Positions 12,110-23,764 of a stretch of DNA of 64,000 bases are shown piece by piece (within the stretch, counting starts at the first letter, position 1; each line of letters starts with the position of its first letter). Position numbers and translations under genes: made by a program. The stretch covers positions 52,215,753 through 52,279,752 of the forward strand of contig OY986438.1 in the NCBI GenBank assembly GCA_963920525.1, written 5' to 3'. The notes under the pieces are model-generated. The model ran no database searches. It saw only the letters and a list, made by a program, of their open reading frames with translations, and was not told where the DNA came from. Source of the DNA: Dichetophora obliterata (Eukaryota > Arthropoda > Insecta > Diptera > Sciomyzidae).

Positions 12110-12420
12110 AATTATGTCACTAGCCAATAATGCAAACTTTTTATGCCACAAATTTGCACACAGCTGTTGTAAATTAACGCTTCGCATATTATTGCCACCA
12201 AATTTGCGTCCTATGTCCCCTATAAGAACATTTTGTGGTAATAATGCACGTGGCATTAATTATCAATGGGCATATGTGTGTTTGCTTAAAAAAATGTGGC
12301 ATCAGTGCTAATTAGCTTTGTGCATTGTTGCCACAAAAATTGATTGCAATAATGCACGTGGCATTAATGCACATTTTCGTTGTGCATTCTTGCCACAACT
12401 GCCTAAAAGCAAAAAATTAT
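12110..12420. repeat. degenerate direct repeats with palindromic AATGCACGTGGCATT core
   Basis: The 20-mer ATAATGCACGTGGCATTAAT occurs at 12241-12260 and, with one extra base of context, at about 12349-12367. TTGCCAC words recur at about 12142, 12192, 12329 and 12389. The core TAATGCACGTGGCATTA is an imperfect palindrome containing CACGTG. It looks like a decayed tandem array with a unit near 100 bp. No coding sequence. Confidence 0.55.
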
Positions 12421-13099
12421 GCAAAAAAATGGCAAATGAAATTTTTCATATGAAAAATCCCCAATTTTGTATGGAAATCGTGGGTAATTTTTTATTCTTT
12501 TTTGTGGAAAAGTTTTCTAAAGGCAATACTTCCAACAGCCAATTAATTCCATTATAAGAACTTTATCATATCATTTCAAAAAAATGTTGTAAATGGCATC
12601 ATGGCAATATCTAATGGAAGTATAAAACAATACTGTTTTTGGAATATAGATACAAATTGGAATTATTATCTTATTGTTGAAATAAACTGAATGATCGTTA
12701 TACAGAAAGAAGTACTTATATTATAAAATATTCATGATATAATGAAAAAAATAAGCATTTTTACAAAAAAAATCAGCCACTCGTTTTGAACTCATTGTAA
12801 AACTATTTTTAAGTGACAACACTGTACGATAGGCTATTTTCGATCGTGTACTTCGTTCCATATTCTGAGCATAAAAATATTTGAGATCCATTTAAAAAAT
12901 TGTAAAAATCTCAGCTTTAAAACAAAAAAATGTGTGGGGATTTGATTATATGCAAACAAAGCAGGAGAAAAAAAATTAAAATAAAAAATTATGGAATAGA
13001 AAATCAGCACAAAGGACCGAAAGCCCTAACAAGAGGCAAAAATTGTTCGCCACAAGCCTATGGAGAGCAATGGCATTCAACACTGGACACAAAAACGAA

Positions 13100-14430
13100 C
13101 ACAAACACAAGCGAATACACTACACACATGTAGACACCTATCAACGTCTCTCCCAATAGGCAAAAAGGCCAGGACTCTTCAAAAGAAGGCATGTATTTAT
13201 TGCTAATTTGGCGACTTAGCAAAGGTTCTTTTTTGTTAAGAATCAAAATACATTTAATAAATACCATAAAATAATGGCAATTTTAACTGTTGTATCAAAG
13301 ATAAAAGAATGTAAATAATCTGGTAAAATACGATTAAGAAATACAAAAGAAAAAAATCTATTTTTTAATCACTTTGGATAACCCCTTCTTAAAGCCAATC
13401 TAAAAAAGTGCCTCTTGACATTTTTAGAACTCTGAACATTTTTAGCAGGCCTTCATATGGATTTTGTAGCCCTTTCGAACTTATGTTCAACCCCATATAC
13501 TTTTTTAAATGAAACGGAACAAAAGTTCAGACCTTTCGCTCCAGAATGGCTTGCAGTATTCCCTTCTGATAATAATTGAAAAATAATTTATTCATCATAT
13601 CAAAAAAGAAAGATTTTAGGACTGTTTCCATGCTGTAAAGGCTTAGTTCAGTTTTGCAGGTTCTTGTCCGAGAAGCGTTCCAGTACTCGAACAAAATGGT
13701 GAAAGAAAATGCAAACGAGATAGTAAAAAATGTTCCCTTCTTGACAAAACTTGCAAGTCTTAGTCCGAAAATTTTTCCTTTTTTGGTAGAAATGGTAAAA
13801 GATCCATACTGTTGAAATCAGCTGTTTGCAAGCTAGCAAAGAAATTGCAAAATATAAAATGTTCTTTGAAATTAAAAAAAAACTATTAGAATGAAAGCCA
13901 AGAAAACATGGTCAATTATATGAAAACTTAATGTAAATATTATTGAATTAAAATATTGTTATACTTATGAATGTGACAGTTTTTAATCATTTTGACACAC
14001 GATTTTATTGACAGATTACACAACTAAAGTCTAAAAAGCGTTTCCGTACTTGTAAGTGTTTTTCCCTATTTTTGAGAGATTTTTTTCTTATTCTGACAGT
14101 TTTACCATTTTTATTCCAAAAAGTACGGAGGCAGACCTATCATATGTCATTTTATAGTTACTTATTTAATTTTATTTTACTATCTTTTATAATGCCAGAC
14201 TATTTTCTATTTTTTATCTCTGACAAAGCAGTCATGAAGGTCATTATTATATTGTGTTTTTGGGTGTGGAAAAAGAGAGTCTCATATAGTAGAAATGCTC
14301 GTTGGAACAGCAAGGATGACATGTGTCCTGATATGTAGCAATAAATAGATGCCATCTTTTGAAGAGACATGGCCTTTTTGCCTATTGGGATGGGTGTGTG
14401 TATCTTTGCATGTTTGTGTATTTATGTGAA
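13100..14430. mobile_element. ~1.3-kb element bounded by ~100-bp inverted repeats
   Basis: The best-matched segment is 13151-13207 against the complement of 14336-14392, with CCCAATAGGCAAAAAGGCCA, CTCTTCAAAAGA and TATTTATTGCTA shared and about four differences in 56 bp. Pairing weakens outward through an AC-rich tract. The interior holds ORFs 13648-13839 (minus) and 14072-14338 (plus) without recognisable domains. It also holds a loose internal direct repeat (GTTCTTGTCCGAGAAGCG / GTCTTAGTCCGAAAATTT). Probably a non-autonomous DNA transposon. Confidence 0.75.
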
Positions 14431-15890
14431 CTTGAACACATGCTAAGGAATTCTAATTAGATGAATACGTTTTCCTGGAATTTGGTCTGCCGACGATAGA
14501 GAGAAAAAAAAGATGGGCCAACTTGTTTATCTGTAGTTCGCATGCAGTAGTTTTAGTAACCTTTTTGGCATGGGGAAATATATTTTATTTCCTAATTTTT
14601 GTGGTATTTTCATAGCTAAATCTCTGAAAAAAAGGAATTAATTCTTGTTTATGTATTTACACAGCACGTGCTTTGGAAAACAGCCTTGCAAGAGGGTATG
14701 TTTGTATGTGACTCTTGGCCGAAACTAGGTTAAAAGTGTTAGTCAAGTGTGAAGAGTTTGAACTGTTCAGGAGGGTTTATATTTATTTTATGTACAAAAA
14801 AAAAATATAAATATAATTTAATTTGTGAGCGTCTAACCGCAAACAAACATATTTTCCTAAATATAGTTAATTAAGTTCTGTTTACAAGTGTTTTAGGTTG
14901 CCACATTTTTGGTTTATTTATTTTTTATGTAACTTTATAGTTTAACTTTTTAAATAAATACGCACTCTGTAAACTAAAGTTAATGAAATATTCTTAAAAT
15001 AATCTCTTAATGGCATTCATTACCTTTTATTGAATTTTTAATGGTTCATCCAATTAAAAGCATTTATTTATGATGTTGCTTTACATTTAATGAATAAATC
15101 GTTCCTCTTTGCCGCTGCATTCACTCAAAGTATAATTGCTTCAATAGGTTTTTAATCAATTGGCAATGCTTTGTGCTCAAACATCGATGCATTGCTGCGG
15201 TAATAAAAGTGTTTTAAATCTGAAAAATAAAAACAAGACAAAATATTAATACAAAAATATTATTGATTTATGATGCGTTTTAATAAATGCTTCATCAAGT
15301 TGTGCAAATTGCACAATTTTTTACATGTAGATAATAGGGCGGGTCAAATTCTGGCTCAGCGAAATTCGTAAAATACATGTAATTTCAAGACTTTTTCTCC
15401 ACTACAGCATATACAAATTCTGAAAAAAAGCTGTGCGGACTTTCGTAAATAGATTCATACACATACATTCATACATTCATATTTTATAATTGAGAACAAA
15501 ATCTATTTACGAAAAAAAAAACGCAATAAAAGGTGTTAGCTACAGCTCTTTATTTTTTGTTTTGTGACAATAATATTTAAATAGTTTTCAGGTTTTCCCT
15601 GAACATAACAATTTTAATGAGGTTGAAGGTGTTTCCTTAAACATAAATATTTTATAGTAGGATTGTAGATATCAGTATACGCTTTAAAACGCTGTATACG
15701 CTGTAAAAAAATCACAAATATGTTTGTAGATTGTGTAAAGAAACTTAAATTTTTTATTGCTTCATTAAAATAAAATATTTTTAGTTTATAGTATCAAATA
15801 AAGCAACTTTTTATGTTTGTTGTTAAAATTTGTGATAATAGCTTTATATTGATAACCTGCTAGTTCATCAGTTCTAAGATGAATAAAAAA
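14431..15890. other. AT-rich intergenic DNA, nothing recognised
   Basis: Long T- and A-rich tracts and no supported ORF, RNA or repeat pair. Confidence 0.5.
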
Positions 15891-15891
15891 T

Positions 15892-15998
15892 ACACTCAGA
15901 AAAAAATTTCCAGAAAATCTAGAAAAATAACACCGAATTGTTAGAAAATCGGGCTTCATTTAAGGCCATGGCCGATTTTCTAGAAATGAAATATATAT
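15892..15998. repeat. possible transposon end with inverted AGAAAATC words
   Basis: CACTCAGAAAAAAATTTCC opens a stretch in which AGAAAATCGGGC (about 15945) is followed 25 bp later by its near-complement GGCCGATTTTCTAGAA (about 15970). CACTCAGAAA-type tips occur on insect MITEs, but no matching right end was found. Confidence 0.3.
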
Positions 15999-16130
15999 TT
16001 TTCGTTAAACTGACACAAGAAGTGTGAACTAGTTTAGGAAAATTATCCAATCATTTACGATTTATTACGCTAAATTTTAGAACCTTAGAGCAATTGTGTT
16101 GAAATCTTATTACATTTGAGTAAGTTTTTC

Positions 16131-16260
16131 TACCGTTTATTTATCATCGGATATAACTAGGAGAATAATTTTCTCTAAAAACAAGAAATTTTCTATCGTT
16201 TATTAATCATCGGCTATAACTTAGAGAAAAATTTTTTTCTGAATATAAGAAATTTTTTAT
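16131..16260. repeat. two diverged tandem copies of a ~63-bp unit
   Basis: The unit TACCGTTTATTTATCATCGG then ATATAACTAGGAGAA (16131-16193) is repeated as TATCGTTTATTAATCATCGG then CTATAACTTAGAGAA (16194-16260). Both end in AAGAAATTTT. No coding content. Confidence 0.75.
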
Positions 16261-19200
16261 CGTATCCCTGGAAAAGTTTTTGAATTTTTGCAAAATAAAA
16301 CCCTTATTAAATATTTTAAGCAGCCTGTGAGAATTATAATTTCTATACTGAAAAACTGCAAGTAAGTAATTTTAAAGCGTTTTTTCTAGAAATATAAGAA
16401 AAGCATCCTTAAAAAAAATCACTTGTGGTGTAAAAAAAAAAAAACTTACATGTATTTCTATGAAATATCCAGGTTTGGTAGCATATATTTCTCCAAATTT
16501 AAAAATTCGTGCTGTAGAATGTTGCAAGTGGACTTGATATCAATATAGTTTTTCTTTAAATTATTTCTGCTTTTATACAATTTTTGGAAATTTTACTTTT
16601 ATCATACCTTCATCTCTTTTATTTAAGTAAAACTTGTCTTCAAAACGAAGAAACTGTTTTGATAACGTTGCAACGAAATCAAGACGTGACGTCGTTAAAT
16701 CATGTAAAAATTCTCTACATTAAAGAGAAACCTCGATATAGAAAAACCCATGCCTATGAATTGAAGCCACAGTTTCTTAATTTAAGGGAAGCCGATTTTT
16801 TTGAGTGCAGTAAATAATAAATAATGAAAGAAAAATAGTTTTGATTTTACTGGCTTTAAGGTGCGAAGAAATTAACATTTTTCTTATTAAATCATATAAG
16901 ATGACCTGGTTAATGTGTTTATAATTTTTATTTAATCATGAATATTTTTCTGATTTTTCCTAAAAATTTAAATACGCTTAAAACAACTTTGATCCCAATA
17001 ATATTGATGTGTCTTTGTATACAAAAGTACTTTTGTTAAAATTATCTTTTAAAAAGTTTGCAAGCAGCAAACTGACCTCATTTCCCTTCGTAAGATATTA
17101 ATATTTATTTCTCACAATATTTCGCCATAAATGTTTATTGTTACAAATAGTGCAGCGTTTTTAGAGTGTTCGCTTTATTTATTATCTCTACCATTTTGTT
17201 CCATTTTGCGTGCCTTTGCAGTTAATGTTTGTCTAAGCGATTCAATTAAATTAAATTTAATTTCTTTATTTTTATGCGCATTTTTAATATGACTGCCTAT
17301 AATTTATGCACCTGCGACTGGCTTCAAACGAACAAACAAGATATAACAAAAAACACAAAAATGCGTTTATCTATATAAGTATCTTTGTATATCACAGCTG
17401 TAATTACGATTTATTGGGTAATTATATAATTGTAAGTACGACCAACGTCTTTGGACAGCAAATTTTGCCTAACAACAGAAACAGCAACAAAACGTCGACA
17501 GCAGCAACCAAAGTGGGTAATTTTAGTGCACACACGCACGCACATCTCAATTTCGTATTTAAATTAAGTATCTACGCACCCGAGAAATACACTTTCTTTG
17601 TATCTGCAGCTCATGACATTCGAAATAGATACTTTATGCTGCCGGATAGGCTGAAGTCATGGATACAATGGAGTCTTTAAACTCCAACAACGCCGTCATC
17701 CGCTTGACATTTGACACAGCAACAAAAACAAATAACGCGTTCATGTTTGAAAAACTTATTTCACTCAAAATCATTTCCAATTTTCGTTCACCTCTTTAGG
17801 TGTTGCTGCGGCATTCGAAGCTGTTTTTTATGTATAGGTAGTGTTTGCTTTATTTTCTTTTCTTGCTGTCCGATATAAAACCATCGTTAGCCAAGCCCTT
17901 TCCGTGTACGCTGCTCACGTCCGGCCATTCACGTTGTGAAAATATACTTGGTTATTTTTTATAACACTCATTTTTTTCCTTCATTCTTGCCAGTTGCGTT
18001 GGCGCAATGAAGATATAAAACGTAAGATCTTTTTTCAAAAAATTACAGAACTGGGCCATTAAAAAAGAAGAGGATTAAGAAAAAAATACGGTAAAATTTA
18101 ATTACTTCTGGACTTGATGAAATCGATTTTAATTCTTCAAATTTTGCAAGAATCTGTGCTAAAAAATTCTTTAAGACTTTTCAAGACTTCTCAAGTACAG
18201 CACTTGTACGTTTTGTTTTTGCTCTGAGCGAGTCATATATCATATATATGTATTTCCAAAAGTTAGATTTTTTTATTTACTTTGGAACTTTCTAAAAATT
18301 TGTTATAGTGTTGAAAATTTTTCAAGCTTGTCACACGCCCTAAATCTGTCTGTTTATTATTTAATTTATTGTAATTTAATCTTCTTTACCATGAAGCTGC
18401 TTTGAAATGATAATGCTTTCGCCTCTTAAAAAAACTCCATTTCCCACCATTTCTAACCACCCTCACCACTTAAAGTGTATTGTGGTTGTAAGTGTGCCGC
18501 ACTCATCATTTGCACACTTTCTGCTGGCTGTCCATTTAAGAAGCATTTCTATGCCGTTTGCGTGGAGCAGATTTTCCTGGCCATCGTCCACCAAAGCATA
18601 GTTAACCAGTTGAAGCTAATGTTTTCTTCCATGTTAACTAAACGTTGCGATTCATGTGCACATAAACGCGCACTACAACTCACTGTCAGTGTTTGTGTAT
18701 GTGGTTATTAAGTAGTTGATGCCCAGTAGTCCGAGTCATCTTGACGAATTTTTCATGATGATTTCTTAAAGGAACTTTCTGCGTGACCTGGACTTAAATA
18801 TATTTATATTTAATAGGAAAATTTCATACGGACCTACGCTATAACCTTTCTTTCCTTATTTTATAATCAAAGGAACTTTGAAACACATCAATTTACGATG
18901 ATAAGTTGCAACCATTTGTTGGTGGTAGTAAAAGTTTGTAGAGAGAACGCTTAGTAACTTGATTTGACTCAGGCCAAGGCAAGACACCTGCTTCAGATTT
19001 AATATAACATGTTTCTACAGCTTTTGTACATTAATAACATCATACACAAAAGTTTAACTTGATTACTCCCTTCTTCCATACTTTGATATCGCAACGCATT
19101 GCAACGGACCAATAATACCACAACAACCTACCAGCATTGCGTTCTTTCACGAATTTGGAACAATAATATGAAATTTTCGTCAGTGAAATGTATGGCTAAA

Positions 19201-19474
19201 TCAGCATGTTTCGTCAAGGATCAAGAAAAATCGTGCATGATTCATTTGTGATTACTTCAAGACTGGAACTACTGGGTCTGTGCTTATGCATTGGTGTTTG
19301 TGTCAGTGACATTTGCTTCTTTGGGTTTGTTGCGAAATATCATTCTTTTCGATTTATGGTAGGGCGTTTTCGACTTCATCCGCACCCCTTCTGGATGAAT
19401 AATAATTTATGCTGTGTGTAAAATATTCAAATTTTAACAAGTTGGCATTGGTCTCCTACGAAAAGTGCTACGTA
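16261..19474. other. AT-rich intergenic DNA without a recognisable gene
   Basis: The largest frame (17306-17680, 124 codons, plus) has no domain, signal peptide or conserved motif and appears random. Codon-like periodicity is not evident. The CATATATCATATATATG palindrome near 18235 is only local. A host exon cannot be excluded without transcript data. Confidence 0.45.
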
Positions 19475-20385
19475 AAGGGTGTCCCAAAAGTCACTGACAT
19501 TTTGATCCGGGCATTACTTTTTTTGTGAGAAACGTTGAGTTTTAATTCTATGACAGCTATCAACAGCAAGCATAGAGGTTTAGTCATGGAAAAATTCATG
19601 GTCGAGTAAGGAGTACAAAAAGTTTATTCTAAAATTAGTGAACATTTTGAGGAGACGATTCGCCTGTTCGGACGAAAACAAGGCCATGGCAGCGGTCAGC
19701 GTTGCTGATGATCAAACAACGTAGATTCGTCATCGTGGTCAGGAATTTGGCGTTAGCAGGAGCTCGCTGCAGTGCATTTTGGCAAACGATCTGCATCTGT
19801 ACGCTTACAGTGTAGTTTAGTTGACCCAAAAATTAAAGCCGGCAGGCTATGCGTAGCGTCGAACGTTCTTAGATTGGGTGTTGGAACATCATAAAGTTGA
19901 TCACGATTTAGCGAAGTAAATCATCTTCAGATACGAAGCCTATTTTCATCTCAATGGCTACGTCAAAAGCAGAACTGCCGCATTTAGGGTACTACGTACA
20001 GTAGCTACCGTACTACGGAGAATCCAAAGGCGCTCTAAAAGCTTCCCATGCACCCACAACGGTGCATTTTTTGGGTGGTTTTTAGACTGGCGGTATCATC
20101 GGGCCATTCTTCTTCGAAAATGCAGTTGAAACAGCAGTTGCTGTGAATGTTGCATGTTATCACGATGAGCTGACCCACTTCTTTTGGCCTGAAATTGCTG
20201 ATTTGATGTGGTTTCAACAGGTCGGTTTCAATTGCCACTTAGTCAACGACACAATGGTGATGTCAATTGACCATGGAAATCATGCAATTTGCCTCTTATT
20301 GGTCTTATTTCTTTTCGGTTTCCTCAAAGGGAGGATCTATGTCAATAAACCCCGAACGATTCCTCATCTAAAACAGAAAATTATT
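19475..20385 (+). pseudogene. decayed mariner-like (DDE_3 type) transposase, element A
   Basis: The left tip is AGGGTGTCCCAAAAGTCA at 19476, next to TA. Reading forward across several frames gives the helix-turn-helix region (IRHRGQEFGVSRSSLQ, then LTQKLKPA, RRTFLDWVLEHHKVDHD), then catalytic region 1 as IIFRYEAYFHLNGYVK, where the expected SDEAHFHLNGYV has lost its Asp. Next come GGIIGPFFFENA-like sequence around 20088-20120 and the second catalytic block MWFQQVGFNCHLVNDT (family form WFQQDGATCHTA, Asp again lost). It ends in GFLKGRIYVNKPRTIPHL. Many stops and frameshifts show it is dead. It is joined directly to element B. Confidence 0.85.
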
Positions 20386-20787
20386 CTGCTCCAGTACACA
20401 AAACAAAAATCGTTCAGTACACAAATCAAAAAGCTGATGCAGAGCAAATTTGCCATGTTTTATTTCTGTTGAAGAATGGCCTGCATCATCCCTTGACCTA
20501 AGCCCCCTGGACTTTTATATTTAGAGTAAAATGCTGAGCAACCTAACGAACATACAAACATGACGGTAGATGCATCTACGCGAAGATTAATAAAAATATG
20601 GGATGATATTCCTGAAACTAGGTGCGTGCCGCATACTTGTCTTTCACAAATCGATTCGAATTAAATGATGAAGAGTTGTAAAGAATGCTTAAAATAATAA
20701 ATAAAAATTGTTGTTTAATAAAATTTGCACAGTGCTTTTGATTTATGGTATAATACAAGTGCGACAGATGCTTTGACACACGCTGTA
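20386..20787 (+). mobile_element. 3' end of a Tc1-like element (family B), right TIR preserved
   Basis: This segment matches the intact-ended element at 42477-43215. Shared landmarks are AAAATCGTTCA, GCAGAGCAAATTTGCCATGT, the C-terminal transposase block around CCTTGACCTAAGCCCCCTGG (a decayed SPDLNPLD motif carrying the last acidic residue), the AGTGCTTTTGATTTATGGTA stretch, and the right TIR GTGCGACAGATGCTTTGACA...CGCTG ending at 20785 before TA. The left half of this copy is missing. Confidence 0.82.
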
Positions 20788-21220
20788 AAGGCATTTTTTT
20801 AAAGGCAGATAATGGCTTGTCTTTATTGTTTGTGGAATTACTAACTAGAAACTTTCAAAAATCACATTAAGATATGGCAAAGAATTTAGTCATTTCATTT
20901 CTCATTTTGTGTAAGAAAACAGTACAGAACGGTAACTAAAATTATAAAATAGCCCAATTGAAACAAAAGGGGGGAAAATGAAATTAAAGTATAATAAAAT
21001 TATATATATGTGGTCATGTTTAATAAATATTGAATATTACTCAATTTTGTCAAACAGCAATAAACCTTCAAAGGCGTTTGGCTTCTACTTTGGCAGTGCG
21101 TTCAGCTCACAATTTCGAGGACAAATGCCACAACTAAAGTAATTACTCTTAATCAGAAAAAGGCAACACTTCCGCCACAATTTTTTTTTTTAAGAAAGCA
21201 AAAATAGATTGAAAAAATTT
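20788..21220. other. AT-rich intergenic DNA, nothing recognised
   Basis: No supported gene or paired repeat between the Tc1-like right end and the next tRNA-like head. Confidence 0.45.
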
Positions 21221-21300
21221 GTCTTCGCCCATTGCAGGAATTGATCTCACTACCCCCTTGGTTAAACAAACCGTTTAGCCTACTTGGCTATCGAAGCCAC
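21221..21300 (-). repeat. tRNA-like head, minus strand
   Basis: On the minus strand TAGCCAAGTAGGCTAAACGG (21290-21271) resembles an A box and GAGATCAATTCC (21248-21237) a B box. GAAGACAAATTTTTTCAATC follows, a T-run in the same position as in the other heads. No SINE body or functional tRNA cloverleaf is evident. Confidence 0.5.
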
Positions 21301-22290
21301 TAAAGATTTCTACTAAAGCTATTTAGTAGATTTTTTACTATTGACAATCGAATAAAGTGCAGGCATCAAAAAAATTCAATGAAGTAAGCAATATAGAATA
21401 TTGTGACTGTTTATTGTGCGCTAATATTTTGGTAGAAAACTTTACTGGGTTTTTATTTTGTGCTTTTGAGCTTATTTTTTCTTTGTGCTTCACAATATCT
21501 ATAATTCACGGCAACTTTTTTGATGAAATAGGTATTTAAAAGTAAAAACCACGCACTCCACGTATTTCTTAAGATTGAACTTAAACTTGCCAGAGTTGAT
21601 GGAGCGGTAGCGGGGACTTAAAGAATAAGGACTTCTAATACAAAAATTAGTTTTATTAATAAAGATGCCAATGCTATGAAAAAGTAGAGTTTTTTCGCCA
21701 AAACTTTTGATTGGAAAGAGATGTTGGGCGTCATATTTCACATAAATAATTTTTGAGACTTGACTATTTTGTAAAAAATATAAAACGATATTCTGGAAAA
21801 AAACTAATTTCACGCAGGAAGAATTTTGGCAAATGAATGCTATGTCATATGAAGGTAGTCAGAAATGCAGTTTTAACGTGTTTTTATTTTGAAAAAAAAA
21901 TTTTTGAGAAATTTTTGAGTAAAAAGTCAATATTTTGGAACTTTTTTTAAAAAATAAATAATATATATACACTGAACGACCGGTACTGTTCAAACTATTT
22001 TTATTAAAGCTTAAAAAAATAATTGCTTGAAATATATCTAAAAACAGCGGAGATATTTGCATCGAAAGTCAAAATTTTTATTTTCATTTCGTTTTTTTCT
22101 TATTCTTAGGTAACGATTATTTATGGAAAAGTCGCTGTACATAAAATTTCTACAATATTGAAAATCTCTGAATGTTTTTTGTGTCAAGGTAACTGAAATT
22201 TTTCAAAAATAAATTGGCAGAAAATTCCGTTGCTAAAAAGTATTTCAATAACAAAATCTGCGTTAGATAAAAAGGGGCGGAAAAGTCGTG
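21301..22290. other. AT-rich intergenic DNA, nothing recognised
   Basis: ORFs 21499-21813 and 21859-22062 (minus) are low-complexity frames without domains. Confidence 0.45.
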
Positions 22291-22291
22291 G

Positions 22292-23102
22292 TGAAAACTA
22301 AGTATGTTTATTAATAATGCTTTCAACTCATGTTATTAAAAAATAAGTATATTTGGTTCTTAGAACACTGAAAAGTAAGTATTAGTATTTATAGTTTTCA
22401 AAAATTAGTATTAGTAAGTATATCACCTTAAAAAAAATTTTAAATATTTTCTTTATATTATTTACTAATATAAAAATCAATAGAACCTACAATAATCCTT
22501 TAGTATTAAAGAGGATATTAAAGAGAAGAGTAAAGAGGGCTTGACACTCTTTTTGTTCTCCCAAAAACTTTTGTGTATGCAATTTATCTAAAACCAAAAA
22601 GTCTTCAGAAAAACAAAATATTAATTTTATTTATATGCAGTTTTTATATATTTCTTATTTATAAAAAAATTTGAAAACAAACATAACAAAAAGTTAAAAG
22701 TAGTTAAATAAAAAATAAATAAAAAAAATCACATTGAAATGTATAAAAAGACAAAAATTGATTATTATTTGCCCTCACTGTTACTGAATTGAAGTGCAAC
22801 GTTAACTGTTTTTTTTTTTTTTTTGTTTAAAATCGTAGTTGTCTTGTCTGAAAATGATGTCAGGTCTTGTTTTTAAAAAATTGTAAAATTTGATACAGCT
22901 GTATTCAATATTATTACAAATAAAATTTCTCCAATTTCTAAAAGAAAGCATAAATAAGAAAGCAGGAACTGAAAAGAAAGCATAAATAAATAGAACTCTT
23001 AAAAGTAAGTACACTCATAAGTATGGAATTTTATTAAGTATATGAAGCTGAAAATAAGTATGATACTTACAATACTTACTTTGTTACTAGTTGGTAACAT
23101 TA
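22292..23102. repeat. AAGTA-rich blocks in inverted arrangement, possible transposon subterminal repeats
   Basis: AAGTATG/AAGTAAGTA words cluster at about 22298-22430. Their counterparts, on the opposite strand, lie at about 23003-23100 (for example CATACTTACAATACTTACTT read as complement). About 570 bp of AT-rich sequence without recognisable coding lies between. The tips could not be placed, so this is a candidate only. Confidence 0.35.
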
Positions 23103-23261
23103 TTTATTACTAATCTAGGATACACACAACATGTGTACTAAAATTAAGCGAAATCCGTCCAGCTTTAAATTCAAATAAACAGATAATTAGTTTTCCTTGT
23201 ATAGATAATGCAAACATTTAGAAATTTTATCCAATTAAACAAATATTTGAAGGTGTCTTTG

Positions 23262-23345
23262 CCCACATTTAAGGTGGCGCTGATCTCTAGACCGATCCAC
23301 CTAGGTCTGGACTAGATGATTGGTCCATTGTGATACCACGCATGA
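23262..23345 (-). mobile_element. orphan 3' end of a LINE related to the one at 1.0 kb
   Basis: On the minus strand the word GTGGTATCACAATGGACC, followed by a CTAGTCCAGACC tract, matches the 3' UTR word TGGTATCACAATGGGCC of the LINE at 1001-3090. No RT sequence lies upstream, so this is a very short 5'-truncated insertion or a relic. Confidence 0.6.
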
Positions 23346-23669
23346 AAATAAGGAAGTAATTAAGTGAAACTTTTTGGCAGACAAGTATCATACCTATGAG
23401 AAAAGTATTATACCTATGTACAGCTCAGTCAAATAAAGTAACTTAGCAACCCTTTCCTCACACTATCCGACCTCCACAAATTACAACTTTTAGTCGTAAA
23501 TAATTATGTTTTTTTAATTAACAACCGTGTTAATCATATGATCGAGAATAGGACCTAAAAACTTTATTGCAAGTTCTCCAGAAGTTTTACAAGTCATTTT
23601 ACTCTACGAGGTTCGCCGTTGTCTGCAGAGACATGACGGCCGACTGAAATAATTAATATAAATTGAAAA

Positions 23670-23760
23670 AATAATCTGTGTCAGATGGAATTTAAACCAG
23701 AGTTCTTTGGCTTGCGCATCACACACTTGATTAGTGTGCTACGGCCGCTACTATTGAAAA
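23670..23760 (-). repeat. tRNA-like head on the edge of a giant inverted repeat
   Basis: Minus strand: GCGGCCGTAGCACACTAATC, then AAGCCAAAGAACTCTGG, then TTTAAATTCC as a B box, then a T-run (ATTTTTTCAATTTA). The layout and several words (GCCGxAGC, AAGCxAAAGAAC) align with the SINE head at 58.8 kb, supporting one family. It abuts the outer edge of the near-palindrome that begins near 23765. Confidence 0.55.
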
Positions 23761-23764
23761 ACAG

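Noticed and set aside
17306..17680. 124-codon ORF as a host gene
   Set aside because: No recognisable domain or conserved pattern. Length is within chance for this region, but transcript data could overturn this.
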